Shown here in pieces: positions 8,940-19,515 of a stretch of 64,000 bases of DNA. Made by a program: the position numbers and the translations under genes. The notes under the pieces were generated by a model, which saw nothing but the letters and a program-made list of their open reading frames with translations, was not told the DNA's origin and did no database searches. This stretch comes from Haloarchaeobius litoreus (GTDB taxonomy: Archaea; Halobacteriota; Halobacteria; Halobacteriales; Natrialbaceae): contig NZ_JANHJR010000001.1 of NCBI RefSeq assembly GCF_024495425.1, positions 62,001-126,000 on the forward strand, in the 5' to 3' direction. Within the stretch, counting starts at the first letter, position 1. Each line of letters opens with the position of its first letter.

Positions 8940-9857
8940 CTAGCTCGTGCCGAGCAGTTCGACCTCCCGCGCGACGGCGCGTCGTTTCACCACGATGAAG
9001 CCGGCGAAGATGACGACGAAGCCGACGACGGTGGCGAGCGTGATGGGCTCACGGAGCACCAGCCAGCCCGAAAGCGCCGCGAACACCGGCGCGACGTAGG
9101 AGACCATGTTTATCTCGACGGGACCGAGCCGGTCGAGCAGGTCGAAGTAGATCAGGAAGCCGACCGCGCTCGCGGCGACCGCGAGGTACGCCAGCGAGAG
9201 GACGGCGGTGAGGTTCCACTCGACCATCGCGAACGACTCCGAGGGCATCGCGGCGCTCAGGACGTGCATCAGCGCCGCGCCGAGCAGCATCGACCAGGCC
9301 TCCATCGTCTCGATGGGCAGACCGCCGTCGACCCGCCGGGTGAGCACGCTCCCGAGGGCGAACGCGGCGGCCGCACCGAAGACGAGCGACTTCGAGACGA
9401 CGGCGTCGGTCAGCAGTCGCCCGGGGTCGGGGTTCATCAGGACGACGACGCCGACGAGCGCGAGGAACATCCCGAGCCACGTCGAGGCGGTCACGGGCTC
9501 GTTCGGCAGGAGCAGGCGGGCGAAGGCGGTCGTCAGCACGGGCGAGAGCGCGACGAGCACGGCCGCCGCGGCGCTGCTGACGGGGCCCGTCTCCCCGACG
9601 AACAGCAGCGCGTGGTAGGCCGCGATCATGAACACGCCGCCGATGGCGACCTCCATCCAGCCCGCCCGCGTCGTCGGGTACCAGTCGTCGACGGCGACGA
9701 CGGCGTAGCCGAGCATCAGCACGCCCGCGATGTCGTACCGGAGCGCGGCGAACAGCACCGGCGGGATGAACTCGACGCCTGCCTTGATGGCCATGAACGC
9801 GCTCCCCCAGACGGCCGCCAGCAGCAGGAACAGCGCGACGTTGCGGTACCGGGACAC
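8940..9857 (-). CDS. EamA/DMT-family transporter
   Basis: The 305-residue protein has ten hydrophobic helices in two repeated halves, the layout of EamA (drug/metabolite transporter, RhaT/YdcZ-like) permeases. Diagnostic stretches are AAVWGSAFMAIKAGVEF at the N-terminus of the first half and LGPVEINMVSYVAPVFAALS in the last third, where the second EamA signature lies. Substrates of this family (amino acids, purines, other metabolites) cannot be assigned from sequence. The C-terminus is short and basic, suggesting a cytoplasmic end. It stands alone, with the RNase HI gene divergent upstream. Confidence 0.9.
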   Translation of the reverse strand: MSRYRNVALFLLLAAVWGSAFMAIKAGVEFIPPVLFAALRYDIAGVLMLGYAVVAVDDWYPTTRAGWMEVAIGGVFMIAAYHALLFVGETGPVSSAAAAVLVALSPVLTTAFARLLLPNEPVTASTWLGMFLALVGVVVLMNPDPGRLLTDAVVSKSLVFGAAAAFALGSVLTRRVDGGLPIETMEAWSMLLGAALMHVLSAAMPSESFAMVEWNLTAVLSLAYLAVAASAVGFLIYFDLLDRLGPVEINMVSYVAPVFAALSGWLVLREPITLATVVGFVVIFAGFIVVKRRAVAREVELLGTS

Positions 9858-9950
9858 GTCACGTGTGAGTGCATGGACGGTAACAGGGCTTTCCCCTCCG
9901 GGGAATTCGGCCCCAATCCATGCGTGTGGGTGTCTGACACAGCCGGTTGA

Positions 9951-9958
9951 TTTATACG
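9951..9958 (+). promoter_or_regulatory. TATA box for rnhA
   Basis: TTTATACG is centred 27 nt before the ATG at 9981, so the transcript is predicted to be leaderless. Confidence 0.75.
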
Positions 9959-9980
9959 AACCCTCGTCTATACGTCAGTC

Positions 9981-10616
9981 ATGGCCGCCCACGGCCGACC
10001 CGCATTGCGGGACCTGTTCGACGAGTCGCCGACGCCGCATATCGCCCACCCGCCCGAAACGCACCATCGAGACTTCTACGTGGCCACAGACGGTTCCTAC
10101 AGAGACGACCGTCCCGGCGGGCTGGGTGCCGTCATCGAGACACGCGACGGCACGCGTGTCGCCCGCGTCGCGTCGTCCGACTCGCCGCCGGACAACAACG
10201 TCGCCGAGTACCGTGCACTCCACCTCGGACTCGACGTACTCGCCGCACGCGCACCACCGACGGCACGCGTCGGCATCCTCGTCGACCACGACGACCTCGC
10301 CGCGAACGTCAACAACGCACTGCTCGCGGCCCGGCACCCCGACTGGGAGCCGACGATGCGCCTCGACGTCCCCGACGCCAGCGTGAACCACTGGCGGGGT
10401 ATCCGTGCCCGCATCTCCGGCTTCGCCGAGGCTCGCGCCGCACGCATCCACTCGGACCAGAACCCGGCGCACCCGCTGGCCAACGACCCGTCACGATACG
10501 GGCACGTCAACCGGGAGCCGGACCGCTGCGTGCTCCCAGAGCCCGTGGAGCCGTCGCGGACGACGGGGCCGCAGTACCCACCGCCGTCCCGCGCGGACCG
10601 CAACGCCTCGGACTAG
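9981..10616 (+). CDS. rnhA: Ribonuclease HI, haloarchaeal type
   Basis: The 211-residue protein has an N-terminal extension of about 30 residues, then the RNase H core. The first catalytic Asp lies in YVATDGSYR (about residue 37), the Glu in NVAEYRALHLGLDVL, and the next Asp in ILVDHDDLAANVNN; a later SDQNPAHPLAND supplies the final acidic position. It cleaves RNA in RNA/DNA hybrids, for example Okazaki primers or R-loops. The C-terminal 45 residues are proline-rich and probably disordered. The gene ends with a 4-bp tail-to-tail overlap with the lipoprotein gene on the other strand. Confidence 0.85.
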   Translation: MAAHGRPALRDLFDESPTPHIAHPPETHHRDFYVATDGSYRDDRPGGLGAVIETRDGTRVARVASSDSPPDNNVAEYRALHLGLDVLAARAPPTARVGILVDHDDLAANVNNALLAARHPDWEPTMRLDVPDASVNHWRGIRARISGFAEARAARIHSDQNPAHPLANDPSRYGHVNREPDRCVLPEPVEPSRTTGPQYPPPSRADRNASD

Positions 10617-11074
10617 AGCAGGCGTCGCTCGACCAGCCTGACCGTGTGCCGGTCGGCGATCTCGAGGACGACCCGCTCGCCCGCGTAGATCGGTCGCTCG
10701 ACCAGCAGCGACCCGTCGACGCTCAGGTCGAACAGGTAGTCCGTGTCCTCGGCGAGCCGCCCCGAGAGGTAGGCCCGCTCGCCGTACTTCAGCTCTCGTG
10801 TCCGCTCGTGGACCGTCCGCAGACTGTCGTACAGCTGCAGCTGGAACCCCGCGTCGACGGTCCCCGAGACGGTCGAGAAGATCTCCAGTTCCGCCGCCGG
10901 CGTCGGCGTCGACGCCGCGTCACCGGTCCTCGCGTCCGTCGCTGGCGCGTCGTCGACCGTGAGCGCCGTGTCCGCGTCGCCGTCGTCGCCACTCGACGAG
11001 TTCCGGAGGGTGACGCCGGCACAGCCGGCGGCGGCGACCGACCCGGCGACGGCGAGGAACTGACGGCGCTCCAT
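10613..11074 (-). CDS. Putative secreted lipoprotein of unknown function
   Basis: This 153-residue protein starts MERRQFLAVAGSVAAAGCAG: a twin-arginine-like start, hydrophobic core and a lipobox with Cys at residue 17. It should therefore be exported and lipid-anchored. A Thr/Ala/Asp-rich linker follows, then a beta-rich domain of about 95 residues containing VSGTVDAGFQLQLYDSLRTV. The start at 11074 is preferred to the upstream ATG at 11146 because it places the signal peptide at the N-terminus. No homologue was recognised. Confidence 0.7.
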   Translation of the reverse strand: MERRQFLAVAGSVAAAGCAGVTLRNSSSGDDGDADTALTVDDAPATDARTGDAASTPTPAAELEIFSTVSGTVDAGFQLQLYDSLRTVHERTRELKYGERAYLSGRLAEDTDYLFDLSVDGSLLVERPIYAGERVVLEIADRHTVRLVERRLL

Positions 11075-11568
11075 ACCGGAGTGTACGGGTACACACCCAA
11101 AAGTGCGAAGAAAAGACAAACCGCTCTTTGAGATACCGGCCCGCAACTGTCAGGTATCGTACTCGATGGGGCGGTGTCGGTCACTTTCGCTCTGCTCCCG
11201 AAACCGCCGCGGCGACAATGTGATTCACTTCCGCCAGGGTGGCACTAAATGTCAGATATTGATATGTTCATTGGGCCAGATAACATTGAAGTCCCTCCGG
11301 AGCAACGGTGCTAAGGCACAGGCTACACACCACGCGAGGGGACGGGAGGATTAGGACACTACCGTCTTCTCCCTCCGACGGCATAAGCCTTGCCCACAGA
11401 GAGACATCGCTGTCCCGTCGGGAGGTGGCCACGCGGCAGCCAGCGTCACGCCGCGGAGTCACGACACCATGTCACAACACGACCCGCAACTGACCGACCG
11501 AAGACGGAAACACGGAACGGCGCTCGGACGACCTCGCACCCGCACTCGGCACCAGCCGGTGAGAGACG
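11075..11568. other. 494-nt intergenic region, no convincing gene
   Basis: Divergent promoter region between the lipoprotein and the membrane protein at 11569. It includes a TATA-like GGCATAAGCC at about 11379-11388 facing right, which would give a leader of about 160 nt for the gene at 11569. Within that leader, an ATG at 11469 opens a 35-codon frame whose stop (11574-11576) overlaps the start of the downstream gene. Longer open frames here have atypical composition and were not accepted. Confidence 0.5.
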
Positions 11569-12102
11569 ATGCCTAACTCCAGTATGCAGGAGTCCCAGCA
11601 GCGGTCCAGCCGGAGCGACGTGGACGCGCTGGACATGACGGAGTTGGCGGAGCAGCTCGAACAGGTCGGCGGCGAGGCGACCTCGTTCACGTACCGCGAG
11701 TGGCTGCTGCTCGCACCGGCGGCGATCGCCCTCACGTATCTGCCCCTGGTGCTCGTGTTCGGGCAGGAACTGCTCTACTCGACCCGCGGGGGCGAGCCCC
11801 ACCTGCTCGGCTTCGGGCTCATGGCCGCACTCGTGGGCGTCGCGGCCACGGCGACGGGACACCTCTACGACGACGCGAAGCACGTCGCCGAGACGAGCGA
11901 CTGGTCGCCGAACCCGATGCACTACACCGCGACCGGCACTGTAATCGTCACCGCCGCGCTGGTCGGCCGGGTCCTCCTGCTCGACGGGACCATCGCACGC
12001 CCGGCGGAGTTCGTCGGCGGCGTCGTCATCGTCTCGGTGCTGCTCTCCTCGGTCGTCGCCGGCCCGGTCTACGTGTTCCGGCGACGGCGTCGGCTGGAGT
12101 AG
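11569..12102 (+). CDS. Four-helix membrane protein of unknown function
   Basis: This 177-residue protein has an acidic cytosolic N-terminus (about 45 residues, with MTELAEQLEQVGGEATSF) followed by four hydrophobic segments near residues 48-66, 82-100, 122-140 and 148-168, and a basic RRRRR end. No family motif was recognised. The start at ATG 11569 is tentative: ATG 11581 is an equally plausible alternative. It ends 21 nt from the convergent HerA-like gene. Confidence 0.7.
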   Translation: MPNSSMQESQQRSSRSDVDALDMTELAEQLEQVGGEATSFTYREWLLLAPAAIALTYLPLVLVFGQELLYSTRGGEPHLLGFGLMAALVGVAATATGHLYDDAKHVAETSDWSPNPMHYTATGTVIVTAALVGRVLLLDGTIARPAEFVGGVVIVSVLLSSVVAGPVYVFRRRRRLE

Positions 12103-12123
12103 GGACACCCCGTCCGGGCCGGC

Positions 12124-13353
12124 TCACAGCACCGTCGCCAGTCCGAGCGGGAGCAGGAACAGGACGGCGAAGGCGAGGGCGACCAGCGCCCGGGCGAGCA
12201 ACCGGCCGTGGCGTCGCACCCCGTACCAGTCCACGAGCCACTCCTCGACGGCGTCGACCGCCCAGATGCCGCTCGTCACGAAGAAGCGGAAGACGTGGAC
12301 GACCAGGTCGCCCAGCTCCGCGAGCGCGCCGGCTGGCGACGTCTCGGCGAGGTCGCCGCCGCCGCTGGCGGACCGCCGGGAGCGTCGGCCCCGCCGGCCC
12401 GACTGATTCCCACCGGCAGCGCTCGCGCTCTCGTCGGCGACCGGCAGGTCGCTTCGCTCCGCGTCCGCAGCGTCGTCTTCGTCGGCCGGCCCCCCACCGG
12501 ATGCGTCCTGCCGACGGGCACGTGCGACCACGTCGCCACCGATGGCCGGCAGCGTCGACCGGCCCTCCGAGAGGTCCGGCGTCGCACCGGCGTCGGCGGT
12601 GTGCTTGCGCCGGAACTGCACCCGCCGGAGCGACGGCTCCCAGTCGGCCATCACCAGCGCCTCACCGTCCGCGAGGGACTGCACGTCCTCGGCAGCCTCC
12701 GAGCCCGCGACGCGGTCGACGACCGCCGTGTCGTTGTCCCAGGTGAGCCGGTGCCAGACGAGCCAGTCGCACTGCGTGATGAAGTCCTTCGACACCGAGG
12801 CGGGGCGTTGCGAGAGCCCACAGATGCCAAGCCCGCGCTTGCGTCCGCGCTTGGCGATGCGGATCAGCGTCTCCGAGAGGTCGTCCGACCCGCCGCGCTC
12901 GGGCAGGAACTCGTGGACCTCCTCGACGAGCACGAGGTACGGGTGCCTGGCCGTCTTCTCCGCGGCGAACAGCGCGTCGAGCACGGCCTTCAGGAGCTCG
13001 TCGGTCTCCGCGCCGAGCTCCGAGACATCGAACAGGATGGGGACGTTCTCCTCGACCGCTAGCTGCGCGAGCGAGTCGGGCTCGACATCGCGCGGGTCGA
13101 GGTCGCAGTGCTCCCCGGAGCCCACGGTCAGCATCTCGTAGCGCTCGGCCAGCCCGTAGTACTCGGCGTCGGTGTCGACGACGAGCAGCCCGCGCCCGCG
13201 CTCCAGCAGCTCCTCGGCGACGACGCTCGCGGTGTTCGACTTGCCCGCGCCGGACTTCCCGGTGACGAACCCCCGGCCGGTGAGCACGTCCGCCGTCGGG
13301 AATCGGACGCTCTCGTCGTCTCCGACCGCCAGCCCGTCGTCCTCGTCGCTCAT
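12124..13353 (-). CDS. HerA-like (DUF87) P-loop ATPase with C-terminal membrane helix
   Basis: This 409-residue protein has Walker A GKSGAGKSNT near residues 32-41 and a Walker B strand YLVLVEEVHEF near 143-153, followed by an RIAKRGRKRGLGICGLSQRP segment that is typical of HerA/FtsK-like DUF87 ATPases (the SQRP sensor region). HerA enzymes translocate double-stranded DNA, often with NurA. No NurA gene is adjacent here. After about residue 260 comes a charged low-complexity linker and then a C-terminal hydrophobic helix (about 386-406), unusual for HerA and suggesting membrane tethering. It is divergent from the gene at 13431. Confidence 0.85.
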   Translation of the reverse strand: MSDEDDGLAVGDDESVRFPTADVLTGRGFVTGKSGAGKSNTASVVAEELLERGRGLLVVDTDAEYYGLAERYEMLTVGSGEHCDLDPRDVEPDSLAQLAVEENVPILFDVSELGAETDELLKAVLDALFAAEKTARHPYLVLVEEVHEFLPERGGSDDLSETLIRIAKRGRKRGLGICGLSQRPASVSKDFITQCDWLVWHRLTWDNDTAVVDRVAGSEAAEDVQSLADGEALVMADWEPSLRRVQFRRKHTADAGATPDLSEGRSTLPAIGGDVVARARRQDASGGGPADEDDAADAERSDLPVADESASAAGGNQSGRRGRRSRRSASGGGDLAETSPAGALAELGDLVVHVFRFFVTSGIWAVDAVEEWLVDWYGVRRHGRLLARALVALAFAVLFLLPLGLATVL

Positions 13354-13430
13354 TCGCCGGTTGGTACAGGCCGGACCACCATAGGTTTCCCCCCGGAACC
13401 CTTTTCGACCCCGACCGTGTCGGCTCGACC

Positions 13431-13877
13431 ATGCGGACGCCGAACTGGCTGGACGACCCCGTGCATCGAGCCGCCGTCTCCGTCGCGGCGTCGACCGTGC
13501 TCCTCACCCTCGCCATGGTCGGCATCCTCTCGTTCTCGAACGGGGGCAACGCCGGCGTCGGGGGCCGGCTCCCGGCGTACGTCTTCGCGGCGGCGCTGGC
13601 GTTCGTCGTCACGCTGTTCGTCCTCGACGACCCCGCGGCCGACGGTGTCCAGATCATCGTCGCCGTCGCCGGCATCTCCCTCGGCGTGTTCGGGCTGGTC
13701 GCACTCGCCGGCGAGGGCGTCGTCTACGCCGTCGAACACCCCGGCGACGTGTTCGTGCCCCAGCTCCTGCTGTACATCGCGGCCGCCGGGCTCGTCTGTA
13801 CGGGCGTCGGCGTCTGGGGGCTGCGCCACTGGCGGGAGTTCACGACCGGCGCGACGGGCCAGGAAGACGTGGAGTAG
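13431..13877 (+). CDS. Four-helix membrane protein (unknown function)
   Basis: The 148-residue protein consists of four hydrophobic helices with short polar loops and a hydrophilic C-terminus (REFTTGATGQEDVE). It begins MRTPNWLDDPVHRAAVSV and contains no recognised catalytic motif. It lies divergent to the HerA-like gene and converges on maeB, with 50 nt between the stops. Conserved haloarchaeal hypothetical membrane proteins of this shape are common. Confidence 0.7.
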   Translation: MRTPNWLDDPVHRAAVSVAASTVLLTLAMVGILSFSNGGNAGVGGRLPAYVFAAALAFVVTLFVLDDPAADGVQIIVAVAGISLGVFGLVALAGEGVVYAVEHPGDVFVPQLLLYIAAAGLVCTGVGVWGLRHWREFTTGATGQEDVE

Positions 13878-13927
13878 CAGGCTCGCACCTCGTTCGCAAG
13901 AGCCGGTCGAAACGTGACCGCGAAGCC

Positions 13928-16195
<2,268 letters not shown>

Positions 16196-16345
16196 ACGAA
16201 TGCCACCACATGGTACGACTAAAAGCTAATCGAACCAACTGTTCGACAGTCGTCGAACTCCGCGGGCCGCGAGGGCCGCCCGAAGCGTTCTCACGACGCT
16301 GGAAGGACCGTGCGCTTGATATGGTCGTGCCCCCGAGCAACGACC

Positions 16346-16855
16346 ATGAACTGGCTCGACCGCCGGAACGTCGCCATCCTCGGCGCTGTGACGACGGGGC
16401 TGACGTTCCTGCTCATCCTGCTCGGCGTGTACACGGCTGCGACGGGGACGGGGCTCACATGCCAGGGCCGCTGGCCGCTCTGTGGCGGGCCCCTGTTCGG
16501 CCTGCTGCCGCCGAACGTGGCGTCGTACCCCGAGTGGATCCACCGGTTCGTCGCCTCCATCACCGGGTTCTTCATCCTCGGGACGGCCTACGGCGCGTGG
16601 AAGGCGTTCGACAGCCGGCGTATCCACGCCGCGGTCGCCATCTCCATCGCCGTCCTGCCGGTGCAGGTGCTCCTCGGTCGGCAGACCGTCGTGACCTACA
16701 CCGCGGGCGTCCAGACGCTCCACCACGGCGCGGCGATGGTCATCTTCGCCGGCCTCGTCGGCGCGACCGCGTGGATGTTCGACCGCAGCGGGGAGGACGG
16801 GACGACCGCGACGGCGGAGCGCGAGGGGACGACGCGGGCCGTCGACGCGGACTGA
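16346..16855 (+). CDS. Half-size CtaA/Cox15-like haem A synthase protein
   Basis: This 169-residue protein has four membrane helices. TCQGRWPLCGG (about residues 38-48) has the cysteine pair of the CtaA extracellular loop, and the His residues in WIHRFVAS and TLHHGAAM match the haem-ligand histidines of the family. Bacterial CtaA has eight helices in two repeats; a four-helix archaeal form (Aeropyrum pernix) is known. It probably acts as a dimer to oxidise the haem O methyl group. ATG 16346 is chosen because upstream residues are non-hydrophobic and the helix begins just after it. No cytochrome oxidase gene is in the window. Confidence 0.8.
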   Translation: MNWLDRRNVAILGAVTTGLTFLLILLGVYTAATGTGLTCQGRWPLCGGPLFGLLPPNVASYPEWIHRFVASITGFFILGTAYGAWKAFDSRRIHAAVAISIAVLPVQVLLGRQTVVTYTAGVQTLHHGAAMVIFAGLVGATAWMFDRSGEDGTTATAEREGTTRAVDAD

Positions 16856-16896
16856 CCACCCGACGACTTTTCACACCGGTGGCCGAACCGCCGAGC

Positions 16897-17115
16897 ATGC
16901 TCCCCGCAGGAACCAGCTCCATCTTCGACTGGGGTGACGACTACTTCATCAAGGAGTACCGCAACGCCGTCGTCTACGGCGACCGCGACGCCACGGACGT
17001 CCTCCACGAGGGCGAGGTCCGGGTCCTCGCCAACGGCTGGGTCGAACTCCCGACCGGTCGGCTCATCTCGCCGGACGCGGTCCACCACGTCGACCCGGTC
17101 CCCGACGAGGACTGA
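16897..17115 (+). CDS. Small conserved haloarchaeal protein
   Basis: This 72-residue protein (MLPAGTSSIFDWGDDYFIKE at the N-terminus) follows the CtaA-like gene by 41 nt. It is compact, acidic, contains no membrane helix, and ends in a run of beta-strand-like residues (VRVLANGWVELPTGRLISPD). It is the only sensible start in a longer open frame. A hairpin-forming stretch follows it at about 17131-17152. Function unknown. Confidence 0.7.
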   Translation: MLPAGTSSIFDWGDDYFIKEYRNAVVYGDRDATDVLHEGEVRVLANGWVELPTGRLISPDAVHHVDPVPDED

Positions 17116-17157
17116 GCGGCGACGAGTGGGGTCGGCGGCCAAACCGGCCGACAGGGC

Positions 17158-17171
17158 CGAGTTCGAACTCG
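17158..17171. promoter_or_regulatory. Perfect 14-bp palindrome upstream of the ABC transporter operon
   Basis: CGAGTTCGAACTCG is a perfect dyad. It ends 26 nt before the TATA box at 17197-17206 and 56 nt before the first gene of the operon. This is where an archaeal activator or repressor dimer could bind; a binding protein is not known from the window. Confidence 0.5.
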
Positions 17172-17196
17172 CAAGATTCCCCGGAACCGGCTAACC

Positions 17197-17206
17197 GTTT
17201 TATATC
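17197..17206 (+). promoter_or_regulatory. TATA box of the amino acid ABC operon
   Basis: GTTTTATATC lies with its centre about 27 nt before the ATG at 17228, so the mRNA should be leaderless. Confidence 0.8.
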
Positions 17207-17227
17207 GGGGTATCATACTCCACCGGT

Positions 17228-18010
17228 ATGGATAGACGTAGCTATCTCAAGGCGAGTGGTGCAGCAGTGACGACGATCTCTCTCGCGGGCTGTGTGGACT
17301 CCCTCAGCGGTGGCGGGAGTGGCGGGGAGAACACGATAATCCCGGGGACAGCGTCGGGCTTCCCACCGTTCGAGATGAAGGAGGGCGACGAGGTCGTCGG
17401 CTTCGACATCGACCTGCTCGAGGCGGTCGTCGACGAGACCGACTACGAGCTCGCGGCCTGGGAGGACCTGAACTCGTTCGACTCGCTCATCCCGTCGCTC
17501 CGCAACGGTAACATCGACGTCATCGCCGCCGCGATGACCATCACACCGGACCGTGACGAGAACATCGACTTCAGCGACCCGTACTACAGCGCGAACCAGT
17601 CCATCCTCGTGCGCGAGGGCGGCGACTTCCAGCCCTCGGAGCTGTCCGACCTGCAGGGCCGTCAGGTCGGCTCCCAGTCCGGGACGACCGGCGAGGGCGT
17701 CCTCCAGGGGATGATAGAGGACGGCGACTTCCAGGAGTCGAACTACAACGCCTACGACACGTACGTGCTCGCGGTGACCGACCTCGAGAACGGCAACATC
17801 GACGCGGTGGTCCTCGACGAACCGGTCGCGGCGTCGTTCGCGTCCGAGCGCAGCGTCAGCGTCGCGTTCGTCTACGAGACGGGCGAGCAGTACGGCTTCG
17901 GGATCCGGAGCGGCGAGAGCGAGCTGCAGTCCGCGCTCAACGACGGGCTCGCGACGGTGCGTGAGGACGGCACCTACCAGGACCTGACGGCGGAGTGGTT
18001 CGGCGAGTAA
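17228..18010 (+). CDS. Polar amino acid ABC transporter, substrate-binding lipoprotein (SBP_bac_3)
   Basis: This 260-residue protein starts with a Tat-type signal (RRSYLKASGAAVTTISLAGC), with the lipobox Cys at residue 22. The mature part is a family 3 solute-binding protein: FEMKEGDEVVGFDIDLLEAV near the start, then the IDVIAAAMTITPDR and RQVGSQSGTTGEGVL stretches typical of glutamine/histidine/arginine-type receptors. It would be anchored outside and deliver substrate to the permeases encoded next. It is the first gene of a four-gene operon. Confidence 0.95.
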   Translation: MDRRSYLKASGAAVTTISLAGCVDSLSGGGSGGENTIIPGTASGFPPFEMKEGDEVVGFDIDLLEAVVDETDYELAAWEDLNSFDSLIPSLRNGNIDVIAAAMTITPDRDENIDFSDPYYSANQSILVREGGDFQPSELSDLQGRQVGSQSGTTGEGVLQGMIEDGDFQESNYNAYDTYVLAVTDLENGNIDAVVLDEPVAASFASERSVSVAFVYETGEQYGFGIRSGESELQSALNDGLATVREDGTYQDLTAEWFGE

Positions 18011-18016
18011 TCCGCG

Positions 18017-18760
18017 ATGGTGCTGGAACTCACACCGGCAGCCGTCCCGCTGCAGGGCGGACTCGCTGACGCCGTGAGTCGGTTCTTCCTCGACAACCCC
18101 GACTGGGGGTACGTCTGGGGCAACCGGGACATGCTGCTGGAGGCGACAGTCGTCACCGTCCAGCTGACGTTCGTCTCCATCGTCCTCGGGTTCCTCATCG
18201 GGCTCCCGGCTGGCATCGCGGAGGTGTACGCGCCAGCGTGGCTCCGCGTCCCCGTCGAGACCGTCGGGGTCGTCGTCCGCGCGGTTCCCATCCTGGTCAT
18301 CCTCATCTACATGTTCTACGTGTTCTCGGTGTCGAGCAGTCCGTTCATCGCGGCGACGTTCGCGCTTGGGCTCCGCTCGGGAGCGTACCAGTCCCAGATC
18401 TTCCGCGGGGCAATCCAGAGCGTCGGCGAGGGCCAGATGGAGGCCGCCCGCTCCGTCGGCATGAGCAAGCTGGAGGCCATCGTCTACGTCATCGTGCCGC
18501 AGGCGCTCCGGCGGTCGATCCCCGGCTTCCAGAACGAGTTCACCATCGTGCTGAAGGACACGAGCATCGCCATCATCCTCGGCGTCACCGAGCTGCTCGG
18601 GACGGCGGAGGACCTGTTCCTCCAGCAGAACCGGACCGGCACCGCGCTCGAGCTCATCCTCGCCATCAGCCTCGTCTACTTCGTGCTGACGGTGTCGACG
18701 AACCGCGGGCTGGAGTTCGCCGGCGACTACTTCGGCGTCCCGACGGGTGAGGGCGCATGA
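18017..18760 (+). CDS. Polar amino acid ABC transporter permease (HisM/GlnP family)
   Basis: The 247-residue protein has about five membrane helices and the EAA loop, [20 protein letters not shown], that contacts the ATPase. The N-terminal [20 protein letters not shown] is typical of the GlnP/HisM permeases. It starts 6 nt after the binding-protein stop and overlaps the ATPase start by 4 bp, indicating translational coupling. It would form a heterodimer with the permease at 19512. Confidence 0.93.
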   Translation: MVLELTPAAVPLQGGLADAVSRFFLDNPDWGYVWGNRDMLLEATVVTVQLTFVSIVLGFLIGLPAGIAEVYAPAWLRVPVETVGVVVRAVPILVILIYMFYVFSVSSSPFIAATFALGLRSGAYQSQIFRGAIQSVGEGQMEAARSVGMSKLEAIVYVIVPQALRRSIPGFQNEFTIVLKDTSIAIILGVTELLGTAEDLFLQQNRTGTALELILAISLVYFVLTVSTNRGLEFAGDYFGVPTGEGA

Positions 18761-19515
18761 GCGACCCGCTTCTCCGCGTCGAGGACCTGCACAAGAGCTA
18801 CGGCGACGAGAAGGTCCTCGAGGGCATCAGCTTCGAGCTGGAGAAGGGGGACGTCGAGGTGCTGTCGGGCCCGAGCGGTTCGGGGAAGTCCACCCTGCTT
18901 CGCTGTGTGAACCGGCTCACCGAGCCCGATTCGGGGACCATCTACCTCGACGGCGAGCGCGTCAGCGGCCCCGGAACCGACGTGAACAAGCTCCGGCGGC
19001 AGGTCGGGATGGTGTTCCAGGACTTCAACCTGTTCCTGCACCTCACCGCGATCGAGAACATCACGCTCGGCCTGCGCCGGGTGAAGGGGCTGGGCAAGGC
19101 CGAGGCCCGCGAGCGGGCGATGGAGCACCTCGAACGCGTCGGCCTCGCCAACCAGGCCAAATCCTACCCCGCCGAGCTCTCGGGCGGCCAGAAGCAACGT
19201 GTCGGCATCGCCCGGGCGCTCGCGATGGACCCGAAGCTCCTGCTGTTCGACGAGCCGACGAGCGCGCTCGACCCCGAACTGGTCGGCGAGGTCACGGGCG
19301 TCATGCGCGAACTCGCAGACGAGGGCATGACGATGCTCGTGGTGACCCACGAGATGGGCTTCGCCCGCGAGGCAGCCTCGCGCATGATGTTCCTCGACCA
19401 GGGCCACATCGTCGAGCGCGGGCCGCCCGAGCAGCTGTTCGAGCACCCCGAGCAGGCACGCACCGCGGAGTTCCTGCAGCGCATCACGCAGCTCCACGGC
19501 GGTGAGAGCGCGTGA
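18757..19515 (+). CDS. Polar amino acid ABC transporter ATP-binding protein (GlnQ/HisP family)
   Basis: This 252-residue ATPase has Walker [10 protein letters not shown] (about 38-46), the signature [16 protein letters not shown] near 145-160, Walker [14 protein letters not shown], and the switch His in [13 protein letters not shown]. It powers the importer at the cytoplasmic face. It overlaps both neighbours by 4 bp (ATGA upstream and GTGA downstream). Confidence 0.96.
   Translation: MSDPLLRVEDLHKSYGDEKVLEGISFELEKGDVEVLSGPSGSGKSTLLRCVNRLTEPDSGTIYLDGERVSGPGTDVNKLRRQVGMVFQDFNLFLHLTAIENITLGLRRVKGLGKAEARERAMEHLERVGLANQAKSYPAELSGGQKQRVGIARALAMDPKLLLFDEPTSALDPELVGEVTGVMRELADEGMTMLVVTHEMGFAREAASRMMFLDQGHIVERGPPEQLFEHPEQARTAEFLQRITQLHGGESA

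Noticed and set aside
11103-11493. Short frames in the 11075-11568 gap
   Set aside because: Composition is unlike haloarchaeal proteins (Cys/Arg-rich, not acidic), and no upstream signal fits.
17158-17171. CGAGTTCGAACTCG as the T-arm of a tRNA gene
   Set aside because: It contains TTCGAA but no acceptor or anticodon arm can be placed around it; treated as a regulatory palindrome.
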